Assembly (NCBI GenBank): GCA_020160955.1
Contig: JAIUOX010000020.1
Coordinates: forward strand, 1-52,873
Direction: 5' to 3'
From: Pseudomonadota bacterium
GTDB lineage: Bacteria; Pseudomonadota; Alphaproteobacteria; Reyranellales; Reyranellaceae
Length of the DNA: 52,873 bases
This document shows positions 34,890 through 43,892 of the stretch, in pieces (position 1 is the first letter of the stretch; each line of letters starts with the position of its first letter). The translations under genes were made by a program, and so were the position numbers. The notes beneath the pieces are model-generated. The model ran no database searches and was not told where the DNA came from. It was given only the letters and a program-made list of their open reading frames with translations.

Positions 34890-36599
34890 CTAGCGGCGCC
34901 GCCACGCCTGCAGGCGTCCGAGCAGGAAGCGATCGGCCAGCACGTGCACGGCCTTGACGCCGGCCGAGGTCGCCACGATGACCACGCAGAGCGCCGCCGC
35001 GGCGGCCGTGGTGCCGGCCTCCTCGATGTTCACCGCCGCGACCGACGCCAGCTTGGTGTCGGGCGCGTACAGGAAGATCACCGACGAAACCGTCGTCATG
35101 GCGTTGACGAACAGGTAGATCGCGATGTCGACGATGGCCGGCAGGCAGATCGGCGCGGTGACCCGCAGGAACGTCCGCCACACCGGCACCTTGAGCGACG
35201 CCGAGACCGATTCGAACTCGGGATCGATCTGCTTCAGCGCCGTCGTCGCGGTGAGATGGCCGACCGTGTAGAAGTGCGCCACCGTGTTGATCACCAGGAT
35301 CGCCATGGTGGCGTAGAGGAAGTTCAGCGGGTTGCCCGGCGCGTTGAAGAAGAAGATGTAGCCGAGGCCGAGCACCAGGCCGGGCACCGCCATCGGCAGG
35401 AAGGCCAGCAGCTGCACGACGCCGCGCATGACGTGGAAGGCCCGCGTCTTCTCGTTCAGCCAGGCGCCGACGAACATCAGGGCGGTGCCGAACACCGCCG
35501 CCCCGGCCGCCATCTGCAGCGAGTTGTAGTACGAGTCCCAGCCATTGGAATCGAAGTTGGCGAAGGCGTAGTTGTCGAGCGTCAGGCTGAGGTTGTACGG
35601 CCAGTACTTGATCAGCGAGCCCCACACCGCCATGCCGAGGATGCCGAGGATGCCGGTCGAGACCAGCAGGCAGAAGCCGGTCAGCAGCGCGTCGCGGCCG
35701 AACTGCGGCCGCGGCACCAGCGGCACCGCGCGCGCCGTCAGCAGCGCCACCTGCTTGCGCTGCACCAGGCGGTCGACCACGAAGGCCAGCGCCGCCGGCG
35801 CCAGCAGGACCATGCCGACCACCGCGCCCATCGAGAAGTTCTGCTGGCCGATCACCTGCTTGTAGACGTCGGTCGCCAGCACGTTGTAGTTGCCGCCGAT
35901 CACCTTGGGGATGCCGAAGTCGGTGATCACCAGCGTGAACACGACCAGCGCGGCGCTGATCAGGCCGTACTTGGCGCCCGGCAGCGTCACCGTGAAGAAG
36001 GTCCGCAGGCGCGACGCGCCCAGCACCTCGGCCGCCTCGTAGAGCCGCGCGTCGGCGGTCGCCAGCGCCGTCGCGAGGATCAGCGTGGCATGCGGGAAGC
36101 AGTAGAAGACCTGGGCGATGACGATGCCGTCGAAGCCGTAGATCGGCCCGCCCAGCACACCCTTGAAGAAGCCCTGGTTGCCGAACAGGTAGATCAGCGC
36201 GATGCCGGGCAGCAGCGACGGCGCGAAGATCGGGATCAAGGAGATCCCCTGGAACAGCCAGCGCCCCGGCAGCACCGCGCGAGTCAGCGCGTAGGCGTAG
36301 ACGAAGGCCAGCGGCACCACGACCACGGTGCAGAAGGCCGCCACCTTGACCGAGTTCAGCGCCGAATCGAGCAGCGCCGGCGTCGAGAAATAGGTGATGA
36401 AATTGGCCAGCCCGACGAACTTGCCGTCGCGGTCCTCGAAGCCCTTGGACAACAGCGCCCACAGCGGCAGGCCGACCATGACCAGCAGCAGCGCCGCCAG
36501 CGCGACCAGCCCGAGACGCATCGCGAGGTCGTCGCGCGACAGGCCGATGCGGGTGACCTTCAGCCGGGGCGGCGATGCCGCGATCGTCCCGGTGCTCAC
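34890..36599 (-). CDS. 2-aminoethylphosphonate-type ABC transporter, fused double permease (AepW-like)
   Basis: The 569-residue membrane protein consists of two binding-protein-dependent permease domains in tandem, each with about six hydrophobic segments. Each half has an EAA-type loop, seen as YEAAEVLGASRLRTFFTVTLPGAKYG in the first and IDPEFESVSASLKVPVWRTFLRVTAPI in the second (quoted in part here). Fused permeases of this kind belong to the Fe3+/2-AEP transporter group. The GTG start overlaps the ATPase stop by four bases (GTGA). With the upstream ATPase and binding protein it forms a complete importer. Confidence 0.85.
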   Translation of the reverse strand: MSTGTIAASPPRLKVTRIGLSRDDLAMRLGLVALAALLLVMVGLPLWALLSKGFEDRDGKFVGLANFITYFSTPALLDSALNSVKVAAFCTVVVVPLAFVYAYALTRAVLPGRWLFQGISLIPIFAPSLLPGIALIYLFGNQGFFKGVLGGPIYGFDGIVIAQVFYCFPHATLILATALATADARLYEAAEVLGASRLRTFFTVTLPGAKYGLISAALVVFTLVITDFGIPKVIGGNYNVLATDVYKQVIGQQNFSMGAVVGMVLLAPAALAFVVDRLVQRKQVALLTARAVPLVPRPQFGRDALLTGFCLLVSTGILGILGMAVWGSLIKYWPYNLSLTLDNYAFANFDSNGWDSYYNSLQMAAGAAVFGTALMFVGAWLNEKTRAFHVMRGVVQLLAFLPMAVPGLVLGLGYIFFFNAPGNPLNFLYATMAILVINTVAHFYTVGHLTATTALKQIDPEFESVSASLKVPVWRTFLRVTAPICLPAIVDIAIYLFVNAMTTVSSVIFLYAPDTKLASVAAVNIEEAGTTAAAAALCVVIVATSAGVKAVHVLADRFLLGRLQAWRRR

Positions 36600-37672
36600 G
36601 CCGCGAACACCCGCAGCCGGTCGGGCGGCAGCGCGACGTCGAGCCGGCTGCCCAGCGTCACCCCGAGGTCGCGGATCAGGTTGGACGAGAAGTCGGCGAT
36701 CAGTTCGACCGACGGCGCCGCCTGGACCCTGAGCGTGGCGCGGCAGAACGAGCCCACGAAGTCGAGGTCGGCGACCTCGATCGGCAGGCGATTGGCGATG
36801 TCGGCCGGGAGGTCGCGGACCCGCACGTCCTCCGGCCGGATGCAGACCTGCACGGCGTGGCCGGTCGCCAGGCCGTCCTGCGCCGGGCAGGCGATGGCGA
36901 GACCGGCGACGTCGACCCGGTCGGCGGCGGCCAGCTTGCCGGGCAGGAAGTTCATGGCGCCCACGAAGTCGGCGACGAAGGCGGTGGCCGGCGCGCGGTA
37001 GATGTCCTGCGGCGTGCCGACCTGCTCGATCGCGCCGTGGTTCATGACCACGATCCGGTCGGCCATGGTCAGCGCCTCTTCCTGGTCGTGCGTCACCATG
37101 ATCGTGGTCACGCCCAGGCGGCGCTGCAGCGCCTTGATCTCGTGGCGCAGCCTCACCCGCACGCGCGCGTCGAGCGCCGACAGCGGCTCGTCGAGCAGCA
37201 GCAGGCCGGGCGACGTGGCGAGCGCGCGGGCCAGCGCCACGCGTTGCTGCTGGCCGCCCGACAGCTGCGCCGGGTACTTCGGCCCGGCATCGGGCAGGCC
37301 GACCAGCGCCAGCAGTTCCTCGACGCGCTTGGCGATGTCGCGGCGCGCGGCGCGGCGACTGACCAAGCCGTAGCCGACGTTGTCGGCCACGGTCAGGTTG
37401 GGAAACAGGGCATAGGACTGGAACACGATGCCGAAGTCGCGGCGAGCCGGCGGCAGCGCCGACACGTCCTGGCCCTTCTGGTGGATCGTGCCGGAGGTCT
37501 GCGGGTCGAGCCCGGCGATGGCGCGCAGCAACGTCGTCTTGCCGCAGCCCGAGGGGCCGAGGAAGCAGACGAACTCGCCCTCGCCGATATCGAGCGAGAT
37601 GTCGCCCAACGCGGTGAAGGTGCCGTAGCGCTTGTGGAGATTTCGAACGACGAGATAGGACACGTTGATCAC
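36596..37672 (-). CDS. 2-aminoethylphosphonate-type ABC transporter ATPase (AepV-like)
   Basis: The 358-residue ABC ATPase has Walker A (GPSGCGKTT), the LSGGQQQRVALARAL signature, Walker B (LLLLDEPLSALD), the switch His (VTHDQEEALTMADRI) and a C-terminal TOBE domain (about 280-358). It belongs to the POT/FbpC-like group. The start codon is GTG (MINVSYLVVRN). Its assignment to 2-AEP rests mainly on the neighbouring binding protein. The gap to the binding-protein gene holds a strong hairpin. Confidence 0.86.
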   Translation of the reverse strand: MINVSYLVVRNLHKRYGTFTALGDISLDIGEGEFVCFLGPSGCGKTTLLRAIAGLDPQTSGTIHQKGQDVSALPPARRDFGIVFQSYALFPNLTVADNVGYGLVSRRAARRDIAKRVEELLALVGLPDAGPKYPAQLSGGQQQRVALARALATSPGLLLLDEPLSALDARVRVRLRHEIKALQRRLGVTTIMVTHDQEEALTMADRIVVMNHGAIEQVGTPQDIYRAPATAFVADFVGAMNFLPGKLAAADRVDVAGLAIACPAQDGLATGHAVQVCIRPEDVRVRDLPADIANRLPIEVADLDFVGSFCRATLRVQAAPSVELIADFSSNLIRDLGVTLGSRLDVALPPDRLRVFAA

Positions 37673-37688
37673 CTGGCCCCCAAGGAAC

Positions 37689-37718
37689 GGGGGACCTTCG
37701 CGGTCACGAAGGTCCCCC
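37689..37718. other. Strong intergenic hairpin between the binding-protein and ATPase genes
   Basis: A perfect 12-base stem (GGGGGACCTTCG at 37689-37700, CGAAGGTCCCCC at 37707-37718) has a 6-base loop. In the leftward transcript it follows the binding-protein stop by 26 bases. No clear U-run follows, so it may be an mRNA-stabilising or partial-termination structure that lets the binding protein be made in excess. Confidence 0.65.
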
Positions 37719-37744
37719 CAACCTCTCGGCGCCTGCAGGGCCGC

Positions 37745-38785
37745 TTACTTCTTCGGCGCGGACTTGCCGTCGTACCGCTTGGTCCACTCCGCGAGGATGC
37801 GCTCGCGGTTCTTCGCCATCCATTCCATGTCGTTCTTGATCATGGCCTTCTCGGCGTTCGCCGGGTAGTTCTTCGGCAGGGCGTCGATGCCCGGCATCGC
37901 GACCACCGCGTACGACTTGGCGTATAGCTCGTTGGCCTGCTTGCTCACCGCCCAGTCGGCGAGCTTCTTGGCCGCCTCGAGGTTCTTGGTGCCCTTGACG
38001 ATCGCCGTCGCCTCGAGCTCCCAGCCGGCGCCTTCCTTCGGCACCACCAGCTCGAGCGGCGCGCCCTTGGTCTTCTCCGAGGCGCCGCGCATGTCGAGGC
38101 CGATGCCGATCAGCCGCTCGCCCTTGGCGGCCTGCACGCAGGGCGCCGAGCCGGAGTGGATGTACTGGGCGATGTTCTGGTGCAGGGCGTCCATGTACTT
38201 CCAGCCCGCTTCCTCGCCCATGATCTGCAGCCAGGCCGCGACGGTGAGGTAGCCGGTGCCCGACGAGGCCGGGTTCGGCATCACGATCGAGTCCTTGTAC
38301 TCGGGCTTGATCAGGTCGGCCCACGAGGTCGGCACCGGCTTGTTGCCCTTCTGGCCCTCGGCGGTGTTGAAGCAGACCAGCGACAGGTAAGCGTCCTGGC
38401 CGACCCACTGCTCCGGCGACTTGCCGCTCTTGAACATCGGCTTGATCTTGTCGGCGCCGACCGGGGTGTACGGCTCCAGCATGCCCATCGTGCCGAACAG
38501 CGCGACGCTGGAGGCGGCGAGGCCAGTAATCACGTCGGCGCGCGGGTTGTCCTTCTCGGCGATCAGCTTGGCCGTCACCACGCCCGTGGAGTCGCGGACC
38601 CAAGCGATCTCGATGTCCTTGTTGTCGGCCTCGAAGGCCTTCTTGAACGGCTCGAGCTGGTCGTTTTCCAGCGCCGTGTAGACCGTCAGCTTGGTCTTCT
38701 GCGCCATCGCCGGCAGGCTGAGCCCGGCCACGGCGAGCGCCGCCAGGCCCGCGGCGGCGGTCCGGCGCATGAAGGTGTTGGTCAT
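37745..38785 (-). CDS. 2-aminoethylphosphonate ABC transporter substrate-binding protein (AepX/PhnS2-like)
   Basis: This 346-residue periplasmic protein has a Sec signal peptide ending PAMAQ. The mature start KLTVYTALENDQLEPFK, then WVRDSTGVVTAKLIAEKDNPRADVI (in part), IVMPNPASSGTGYLTVAAWLQ (in part), DALHQNIAQYIHSGSAPC and ILAEWTKRYDGKSAPK are hallmarks of the 2-AEP binding-protein family. It should bind 2-AEP for uptake by the adjacent ATPase and double permease. The start at 38785 follows a GGGAGAGGGG ribosome binding site. The 285-base gap upstream presumably holds the promoter; no Pho box was recognised there. Confidence 0.88.
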   Translation of the reverse strand: MTNTFMRRTAAAGLAALAVAGLSLPAMAQKTKLTVYTALENDQLEPFKKAFEADNKDIEIAWVRDSTGVVTAKLIAEKDNPRADVITGLAASSVALFGTMGMLEPYTPVGADKIKPMFKSGKSPEQWVGQDAYLSLVCFNTAEGQKGNKPVPTSWADLIKPEYKDSIVMPNPASSGTGYLTVAAWLQIMGEEAGWKYMDALHQNIAQYIHSGSAPCVQAAKGERLIGIGLDMRGASEKTKGAPLELVVPKEGAGWELEATAIVKGTKNLEAAKKLADWAVSKQANELYAKSYAVVAMPGIDALPKNYPANAEKAMIKNDMEWMAKNRERILAEWTKRYDGKSAPKK

Positions 38786-38890
38786 CTGTTCCCCTCTCCC
38801 ATTCGACGTTCGCGGTCCCGTTCGACGGCCCCGCGTCCCTGGCAAAACCTTAGCGGTCCGGCCGGCGTCCGGCCAGCGTCCCGACAGCCC

Positions 38891-38902
38891 GCCATGCATG
38901 GC
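38891..38902. other. Perfect 12-base palindrome GCCATGCATGGC upstream of the 2-AEP binding-protein gene
   Basis: It lies in the 285-base gap between the divergent binding-protein and S53 peptidase genes, about 106 bases before the former. It could be an operator, but a 12-base palindrome can also occur by chance. Nothing else clear was seen in this gap. Confidence 0.25.
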
Positions 38903-39070
38903 CTGTGCCGTTTCGGGGTCGTCCCGTCCATGGGGAAAAGCCCCCGTCATCGAAACTTAATGGCCCCCGGCCATCCGGCGGCTGACGCGGTCGTGAGCGC
39001 CCCCGCGTGGACCGGCGACGCGCTCCGTGCCACGCTGAGCGTCCGAGGGATGCCGTAGGGGAGCGCGGCG

Positions 39071-41995
39071 GTGCCGACGATCGACAACTCGTATTTCCTC
39101 CAGATGACCAGCTACGGCATGTGGCCGGAGGCTGACCTGACGACGACGACGGTCCAGGCCGCCTACCACCTGCCAACGCCGGTCCCGCCGGTGCCCCTGA
39201 CGCCCGAGACGGTCAACGTGGCCTTGTTCCTGGGGCGGGCCAACGACCCGACGTCGCTGCTGGAGAGCGACTGGGCGACACGCCAGTCGACGCTGGCGTC
39301 GCTCGAGGCCAGCGGCACCCTGTGGAGCACCTACGGCGCCTCGGCCACCGACTTCGCGGCCGCCATCGCCCAACTCCAGGGCATGGGCCTGACCGTGATC
39401 GACCCCAGTTCGCCCGGCGGCTACATAACCTCCGCCGAATCGCGGACCATCTGGGTCACGCTCACCCCGACCGACTTCCAGACCCTGTTCGGAGCCACCC
39501 CGCTCCAGAACGGCCTGTTGGAGGACGGCGGCCTGTATTACTGGGACGGTCCACTGTCGTTGCCGACCGGCCTGCACGAGAAGGTCAAGGGCCTGTGGTT
39601 CGATGTTGCCAATCGCTATCCCGGCCCGGCCGTGCAGAACCTGTCGACCGCCCAGGCGTACACGCCCGCGGCCGGACCGCAGAGCATCGGCAACACGGCG
39701 CCCACCGCACAAGCCCCCTATCCCGGCGCCATCGCGCAGTCGTTCTACAATTTCCCCCTGACCGATCCGACCATCAGCACGGCGACCGTCGCGCTGATCG
39801 AACCCGGTAGCGGCGCCTGGTTGCCGGGCGGACCTTCCGGGCCTTCTTTCGCGAGCCTGCTCAAAGACTACCAGGCCAAGGCCGGCGTGCCGCAGACGGG
39901 TGCCTACTATGCCGTCGAACTCAACGGCACGACCGGCAGCCTCCCCTACGACCCCACCGAGCGCTCGCTCGACGTGGGTGTCGTCGCCTCGGCCGCGCCC
40001 GGCAGCACCATCGGTCTCTATGCGGGTTCGGGCGTCAACAACAACGCCCATTCCAGCGTCATCACGGCCTACCAGGCGGCGATCTGGGACAGGACCAACA
40101 ACCCGCCGGTGTTGTCCGCCTCCTACTCGACGAGCGCCCAGTCCATGCCTGGATCGGTGTTCGCCAACGCCGTATCGGAGATCTTCGTCGATGCCGCGTT
40201 GCGCAACATCACCGTGCTCAAGGCCGACAACGACTTCGGCTCGAGCTGGGGATTCGCGAACGGACTTGCCAACCAGAACGCGAGCGCGAGTTCGCCCTAT
40301 GCCGTGATCGTCGGCGGCACGTCGCTCAACAGCTACGAGTGGGCCGCTCTCGACGAAACGGTGTCGCCCTTGCTCGACCAGGCGACCGCCAACAGCATGG
40401 ACACGTTGTGGACCCTGGTTGCCGGAGGCCTGACGGTGCTGCCCGCCGACGTGTCCCAGCCAAAGTTCACGACCTTTCTCGAGGCGGCCTGGAACGCCTT
40501 CACGCTTTCCGGGAACTCGTGGTACGCGTTGAACGCCGACCGGAATCCAACCCTCCCTCAGTCCCTGGGCGCCGGCGATGGTGGCGTGGACACGACCCAG
40601 GCGATCCCCAGCTACCAGTCCGACTACGGGTATACGCCGATCAGCGCCAATCCGGGCCATGCGACCGGACGCGGTGCGCCCGATGTCGCCGCCACCGCCG
40701 GCGGCAACATGTGGTACTACACGCCCAACGAATACATGGACCAGTACGGGCCGATCGAGGGAACCAGCGCGGCCGCCCCGCTGTGGGCCTCGCTGATTGC
40801 GCAGATCGACACGATCTTCAAGGACCAGGGCCTGCCCAACCTGGGCTACATGAACGACCTGCTCTACACCGCCTCGGCGATCGCGCCGGCATCGTTCAAC
40901 GACATTCGATACGGCAACAACAGGACATCGTTCTACTTCGACGCCACCAGCAGCCTGGTCAACGCGGAGAACCAGCATGTCGCGCTGACCAACTACGGCT
41001 ACGAGACCACCGAGGGCTACGATCTCGTCACCGGGCTCGGCACCCCCAACGGCACGCTGCTGGCCCGCGCCTTGAGCGCCATCGCCACCGCGCAGACGGA
41101 CTTCGCCAGCCAGCCGGACATCGTCGACGCGAGCGGCGGCGGCTGGCACAGCGGCGCCGACCAGACGGTGCTGGTGCAGACGACGATTCGTGACGAAGGC
41201 CTCGCCAGGCTGACCGACGGCCTCTACTCGCTCACCTTCAGCGCCAACGCGGCCGACAGCTACGCCTGGACCGCCCGCTTCGCCCAGCAGTCGCTCCAGA
41301 GCGACTTCGACCCCGCGCTGGTGCGCCTGTTCGACAAGCAATCCCATAGCGGGGTCGACCAGGCATCGCTGTACGCCGGCCAGAGCCTCTCACTGAGCGT
41401 CGACGGCAACGTGGCGAGCGCCTACCGCGCGGTGCTCACCAGTCCCTTCGGCTTCGCCGACTTCGCCCTCGGCAACAACAACGGCGGGCTTCGCCTCGCC
41501 CGCCCGGTGGCCGTGGCGGAGACGGCGAACGGCGCCGACGACCAGGTCGCCATCGTGCGCGTGCGCCAGAACGGCGAGGACAGCCTGTCGGTCACCTTCT
41601 ACCGCGTCGACGACCTGTCGGGACGGATCGCCGGGCTCGACCCGGGCGACGAGGGTTATGCCGCCGCCGCGCAGGCCAGGGCCTACCAGCTGACCAGCGG
41701 CGGGACGTCCCTCAACGGCCCGGGCTACGGCAACTTCGGGCAGGCCGGGCTGCTCCACGTCAACGCCGGCGACCTCGTCGCCATGCGCCTGACCAACAAT
41801 TCGAGTGGCCAGGTCTACTGGGCCTTCTCCCAGGCCAACGAGAAGGTGGATGGCCACGCGATCGGCCACCTGTGGAACTACGGCCTCAACACCTGGGGCT
41901 GGGAAGACACCTACGGCGGCGGCGACCGCGACTACAACGACCTCGTCGTCGGCATCGACTTCACCTCGGCCGCCGGCCACGGCTGGCTGGTCTAG
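39071..41995 (+). CDS. S53 (sedolisin) family serine-carboxyl peptidase with C-terminal DUF4114-like domain
   Basis: The 974-residue protein has a pro-kumamolisin-type N-terminal region (about 30-190), a sedolisin catalytic domain (about 220-680) and a C-terminal beta-rich part ending in YGGGDRDYNDLVVGIDF, typical of DUF4114. The catalytic residues are visible: Glu297 and Asp301 (PTERSLDVGVV), Asp388 (DNDFGSSWG, oxyanion position) and Ser566 (EGTSAAAPLWA). There is no N-terminal signal peptide, so secretion by a type I system through the C-terminus is suspected. The GTG start (MPTIDNS) follows a TAGGGGAG ribosome binding site. It would act as an acid protease outside the cell. Confidence 0.9.
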   Translation: MPTIDNSYFLQMTSYGMWPEADLTTTTVQAAYHLPTPVPPVPLTPETVNVALFLGRANDPTSLLESDWATRQSTLASLEASGTLWSTYGASATDFAAAIAQLQGMGLTVIDPSSPGGYITSAESRTIWVTLTPTDFQTLFGATPLQNGLLEDGGLYYWDGPLSLPTGLHEKVKGLWFDVANRYPGPAVQNLSTAQAYTPAAGPQSIGNTAPTAQAPYPGAIAQSFYNFPLTDPTISTATVALIEPGSGAWLPGGPSGPSFASLLKDYQAKAGVPQTGAYYAVELNGTTGSLPYDPTERSLDVGVVASAAPGSTIGLYAGSGVNNNAHSSVITAYQAAIWDRTNNPPVLSASYSTSAQSMPGSVFANAVSEIFVDAALRNITVLKADNDFGSSWGFANGLANQNASASSPYAVIVGGTSLNSYEWAALDETVSPLLDQATANSMDTLWTLVAGGLTVLPADVSQPKFTTFLEAAWNAFTLSGNSWYALNADRNPTLPQSLGAGDGGVDTTQAIPSYQSDYGYTPISANPGHATGRGAPDVAATAGGNMWYYTPNEYMDQYGPIEGTSAAAPLWASLIAQIDTIFKDQGLPNLGYMNDLLYTASAIAPASFNDIRYGNNRTSFYFDATSSLVNAENQHVALTNYGYETTEGYDLVTGLGTPNGTLLARALSAIATAQTDFASQPDIVDASGGGWHSGADQTVLVQTTIRDEGLARLTDGLYSLTFSANAADSYAWTARFAQQSLQSDFDPALVRLFDKQSHSGVDQASLYAGQSLSLSVDGNVASAYRAVLTSPFGFADFALGNNNGGLRLARPVAVAETANGADDQVAIVRVRQNGEDSLSVTFYRVDDLSGRIAGLDPGDEGYAAAAQARAYQLTSGGTSLNGPGYGNFGQAGLLHVNAGDLVAMRLTNNSSGQVYWAFSQANEKVDGHAIGHLWNYGLNTWGWEDTYGGGDRDYNDLVVGIDFTSAAGHGWLV

Positions 41996-42008
41996 GAGTG
42001 CCGCGCCC

Positions 42009-43475
42009 TCACGAGAACCGCATCGCGCGGTCCTTCACCGAGCCGTAGCGCAGGTTGAGGAGATCGAGCGCGTAGTTCTGGTCGAGCCGCCACGGCCGCC
42101 GGTCGCCCTGCTTCGGGAACAGGTGCATCGAACGCTGGATGTAGCCCGACGAGAAGTCGATCCAGGGCAGCCGCGGCATCGCCGGGTCGTCGAGCCGGGC
42201 CACGCACTGGCGCAGGCCGTGGCGCTGCATGTGGTTCAGGAGCCGGCAGACGTAGTCGCAGACCAGGTCGGCCTTCAGCGTCCACGAGGCGTTGGTGTAG
42301 CCCGAGACGGTGGCGAGGTTGGGCACGTCGCTCAGCATCATGCCCTTGTAGGTGACCGTCGCGGCCGGATCGACGCGCCGGCCGTCGACCGCGAGCGCCA
42401 TGCCGCCCAGCAGCTTCAGTTCGAGGCCGGTCGCGCTCACCACGATATCGGCCTCGAGCGTCCGGCCGGACTTCAGGCCGATGCCGGTCGCGGTGAAGCG
42501 CTCGATCTCGTCGGTCACCACCGAGACGCTGCCGTCGCGGATCGCCTTGAACAGGTCGCCGTCGGGCACCAAGCAGAGCCGCTGGTCCCACGGCGCGTAG
42601 CGCGGCGCGAAGTCCCGCTCGACATCGTAGCTGGCCCCCAGCTCGTGCTTCACGCCGTCCAGGATCATGGCGCGCGCCTTGTCGGGCCGCCGCTTGCACA
42701 GCTGGTAGAACACCATGCCCAGCAGCACGTTCTTCCAGCGCGACAGGCCGTAGGCCAGCCGGGCCGGCAGCCAGCGCCGCAGGGCGTTGGCGACCTTGTC
42801 CTCGGCCGGCCGCGACACGACGTAGGTCGGCGAGCGCTGCAGCATGGTGACGTGGGCCGCGGTCGCCGCCATCGCGGGGACGAGGGTCACCGCCGTCGCC
42901 CCGCTGCCGATCACCACCACCTTCTTGCCGGCATGGTCGAGGTCGTCCGGCCAGTGCTGCGGATGCACGACCCGGCCGCGGTAGTCGGCGATGCCCGCGA
43001 AGGCCGGGCTGTGTCCGTGCGCGTAGTCGTAGTAGCCGCTGCACACCAGCAGGAAGCTGCAGGTCAGCGACCGCCGCACACCGTCGGGACCGACCGCGAC
43101 CTCGACGGTCCAGCAGGCCCGTTCGCTCGACCACGATGCTGCCAGCACGCGGTGCTCGAAGCGGATATGGCGGTCGATGCCGGCCTCGCGCGCGACGCCG
43201 CGGATGTAGGCCAGGATCGACGGACCGTCGGCGATCGCCTTGGCGTCCCGCCACGGCTGGAAGGCGTAGCCCAGCGTGTACATGTCGGAGTCCGACCGGA
43301 TGCCGGGATAGCGGAACAGGTCCCAGGTGCCGCCGCTCGCCGTCCGCGCCTCGAGGATCGCGTAGGTCCGCCCCGGGCAGCGGTGTTGCAGATGCCATGC
43401 CGCGCCGATGCCCGACAGGCCGGCGCCGACGATCAGCACGTCGAGGTGCCCCGCCTCCGTCGTCATGGCCGCCAT
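42009..43475 (-). CDS. Flavin-containing monooxygenase, probable Baeyer-Villiger type
   Basis: This 488-residue FAD/NADPH enzyme has two dinucleotide-binding motifs (VLIVGAGLSGIGAAWHL near residue 13 and VVVIGSGATAVTLVP near 187). The Baeyer-Villiger-like fingerprint YRGRVVHPQHWPDD lies between them. ATG at 43475 and 43466 are both possible; the GGAGG site lies very close to the first. It may oxidise ketones, aldehydes or heteroatoms; the substrate is unknown. It faces the S53 peptidase end and is divergent from the small secreted protein gene. Confidence 0.88.
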   Translation of the reverse strand: MAAMTTEAGHLDVLIVGAGLSGIGAAWHLQHRCPGRTYAILEARTASGGTWDLFRYPGIRSDSDMYTLGYAFQPWRDAKAIADGPSILAYIRGVAREAGIDRHIRFEHRVLAASWSSERACWTVEVAVGPDGVRRSLTCSFLLVCSGYYDYAHGHSPAFAGIADYRGRVVHPQHWPDDLDHAGKKVVVIGSGATAVTLVPAMAATAAHVTMLQRSPTYVVSRPAEDKVANALRRWLPARLAYGLSRWKNVLLGMVFYQLCKRRPDKARAMILDGVKHELGASYDVERDFAPRYAPWDQRLCLVPDGDLFKAIRDGSVSVVTDEIERFTATGIGLKSGRTLEADIVVSATGLELKLLGGMALAVDGRRVDPAATVTYKGMMLSDVPNLATVSGYTNASWTLKADLVCDYVCRLLNHMQRHGLRQCVARLDDPAMPRLPWIDFSSGYIQRSMHLFPKQGDRRPWRLDQNYALDLLNLRYGSVKDRAMRFS

Positions 43476-43532
43476 TTCCTCCCCGCCGGCGGGCCTTCAC
43501 CGGCCGACCGGAACCGGGTAAAAACCTCACCC

Positions 43533-43886
43533 ATGATGTTGGAACGATCGGTGTTCCGGGCGGGCCGACTGGCCGCGTTGGCCACCCTGCCGCTCCTGGC
43601 GCTCGCCGGGCCGGCCGCCGCGCAGTATTGCGACAACCTCGAGGGCAAGGACGTGCGGATGTCCGGCAGGATCGACCGCGCCGTCGATGCGGCCGGGGTC
43701 GTCTTCTTCCGCGACCGCCAGACCTCGTGCCTGTTCGGCATCGTGCTGCGCGCCCAGGACAAGGGCTGCAAGGTCGGCGCGGACATCGAGGTGATCGGCA
43801 AGCTGGTGAAGAACCGGTTCATGCCCGACACCTACGACGTCGATCGCGGAACCCGCCCCGGCGACGAGTCGCTGATCTGCCGCTGA
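43533..43886 (+). CDS. Small secreted protein with OB-fold-like pattern
   Basis: This 117-residue product has a Sec signal peptide (GRLAALATLPLLALAGPAAAQ). The mature part shows the beta pattern VRMSGRIDRAV...VVFFRD...DIEVIGKLVKNRF, reminiscent of an OB-fold, and four Cys (YCDN, TSCLF, KGCKV, ICR) that may form disulfides. No specific function is recognised. It starts about 57 bases from the divergent monooxygenase gene and converges with the next gene across 6 bases. Confidence 0.72.
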   Translation: MMLERSVFRAGRLAALATLPLLALAGPAAAQYCDNLEGKDVRMSGRIDRAVDAAGVVFFRDRQTSCLFGIVLRAQDKGCKVGADIEVIGKLVKNRFMPDTYDVDRGTRPGDESLICR

Positions 43887-43892
43887 GCGTCC

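Noticed and set aside
38957..41347. A 796-codon open frame on the minus strand
   Set aside because: It mirrors the S53 peptidase gene and has an Arg/Gly/Val-rich shadow composition without any recognisable domain.
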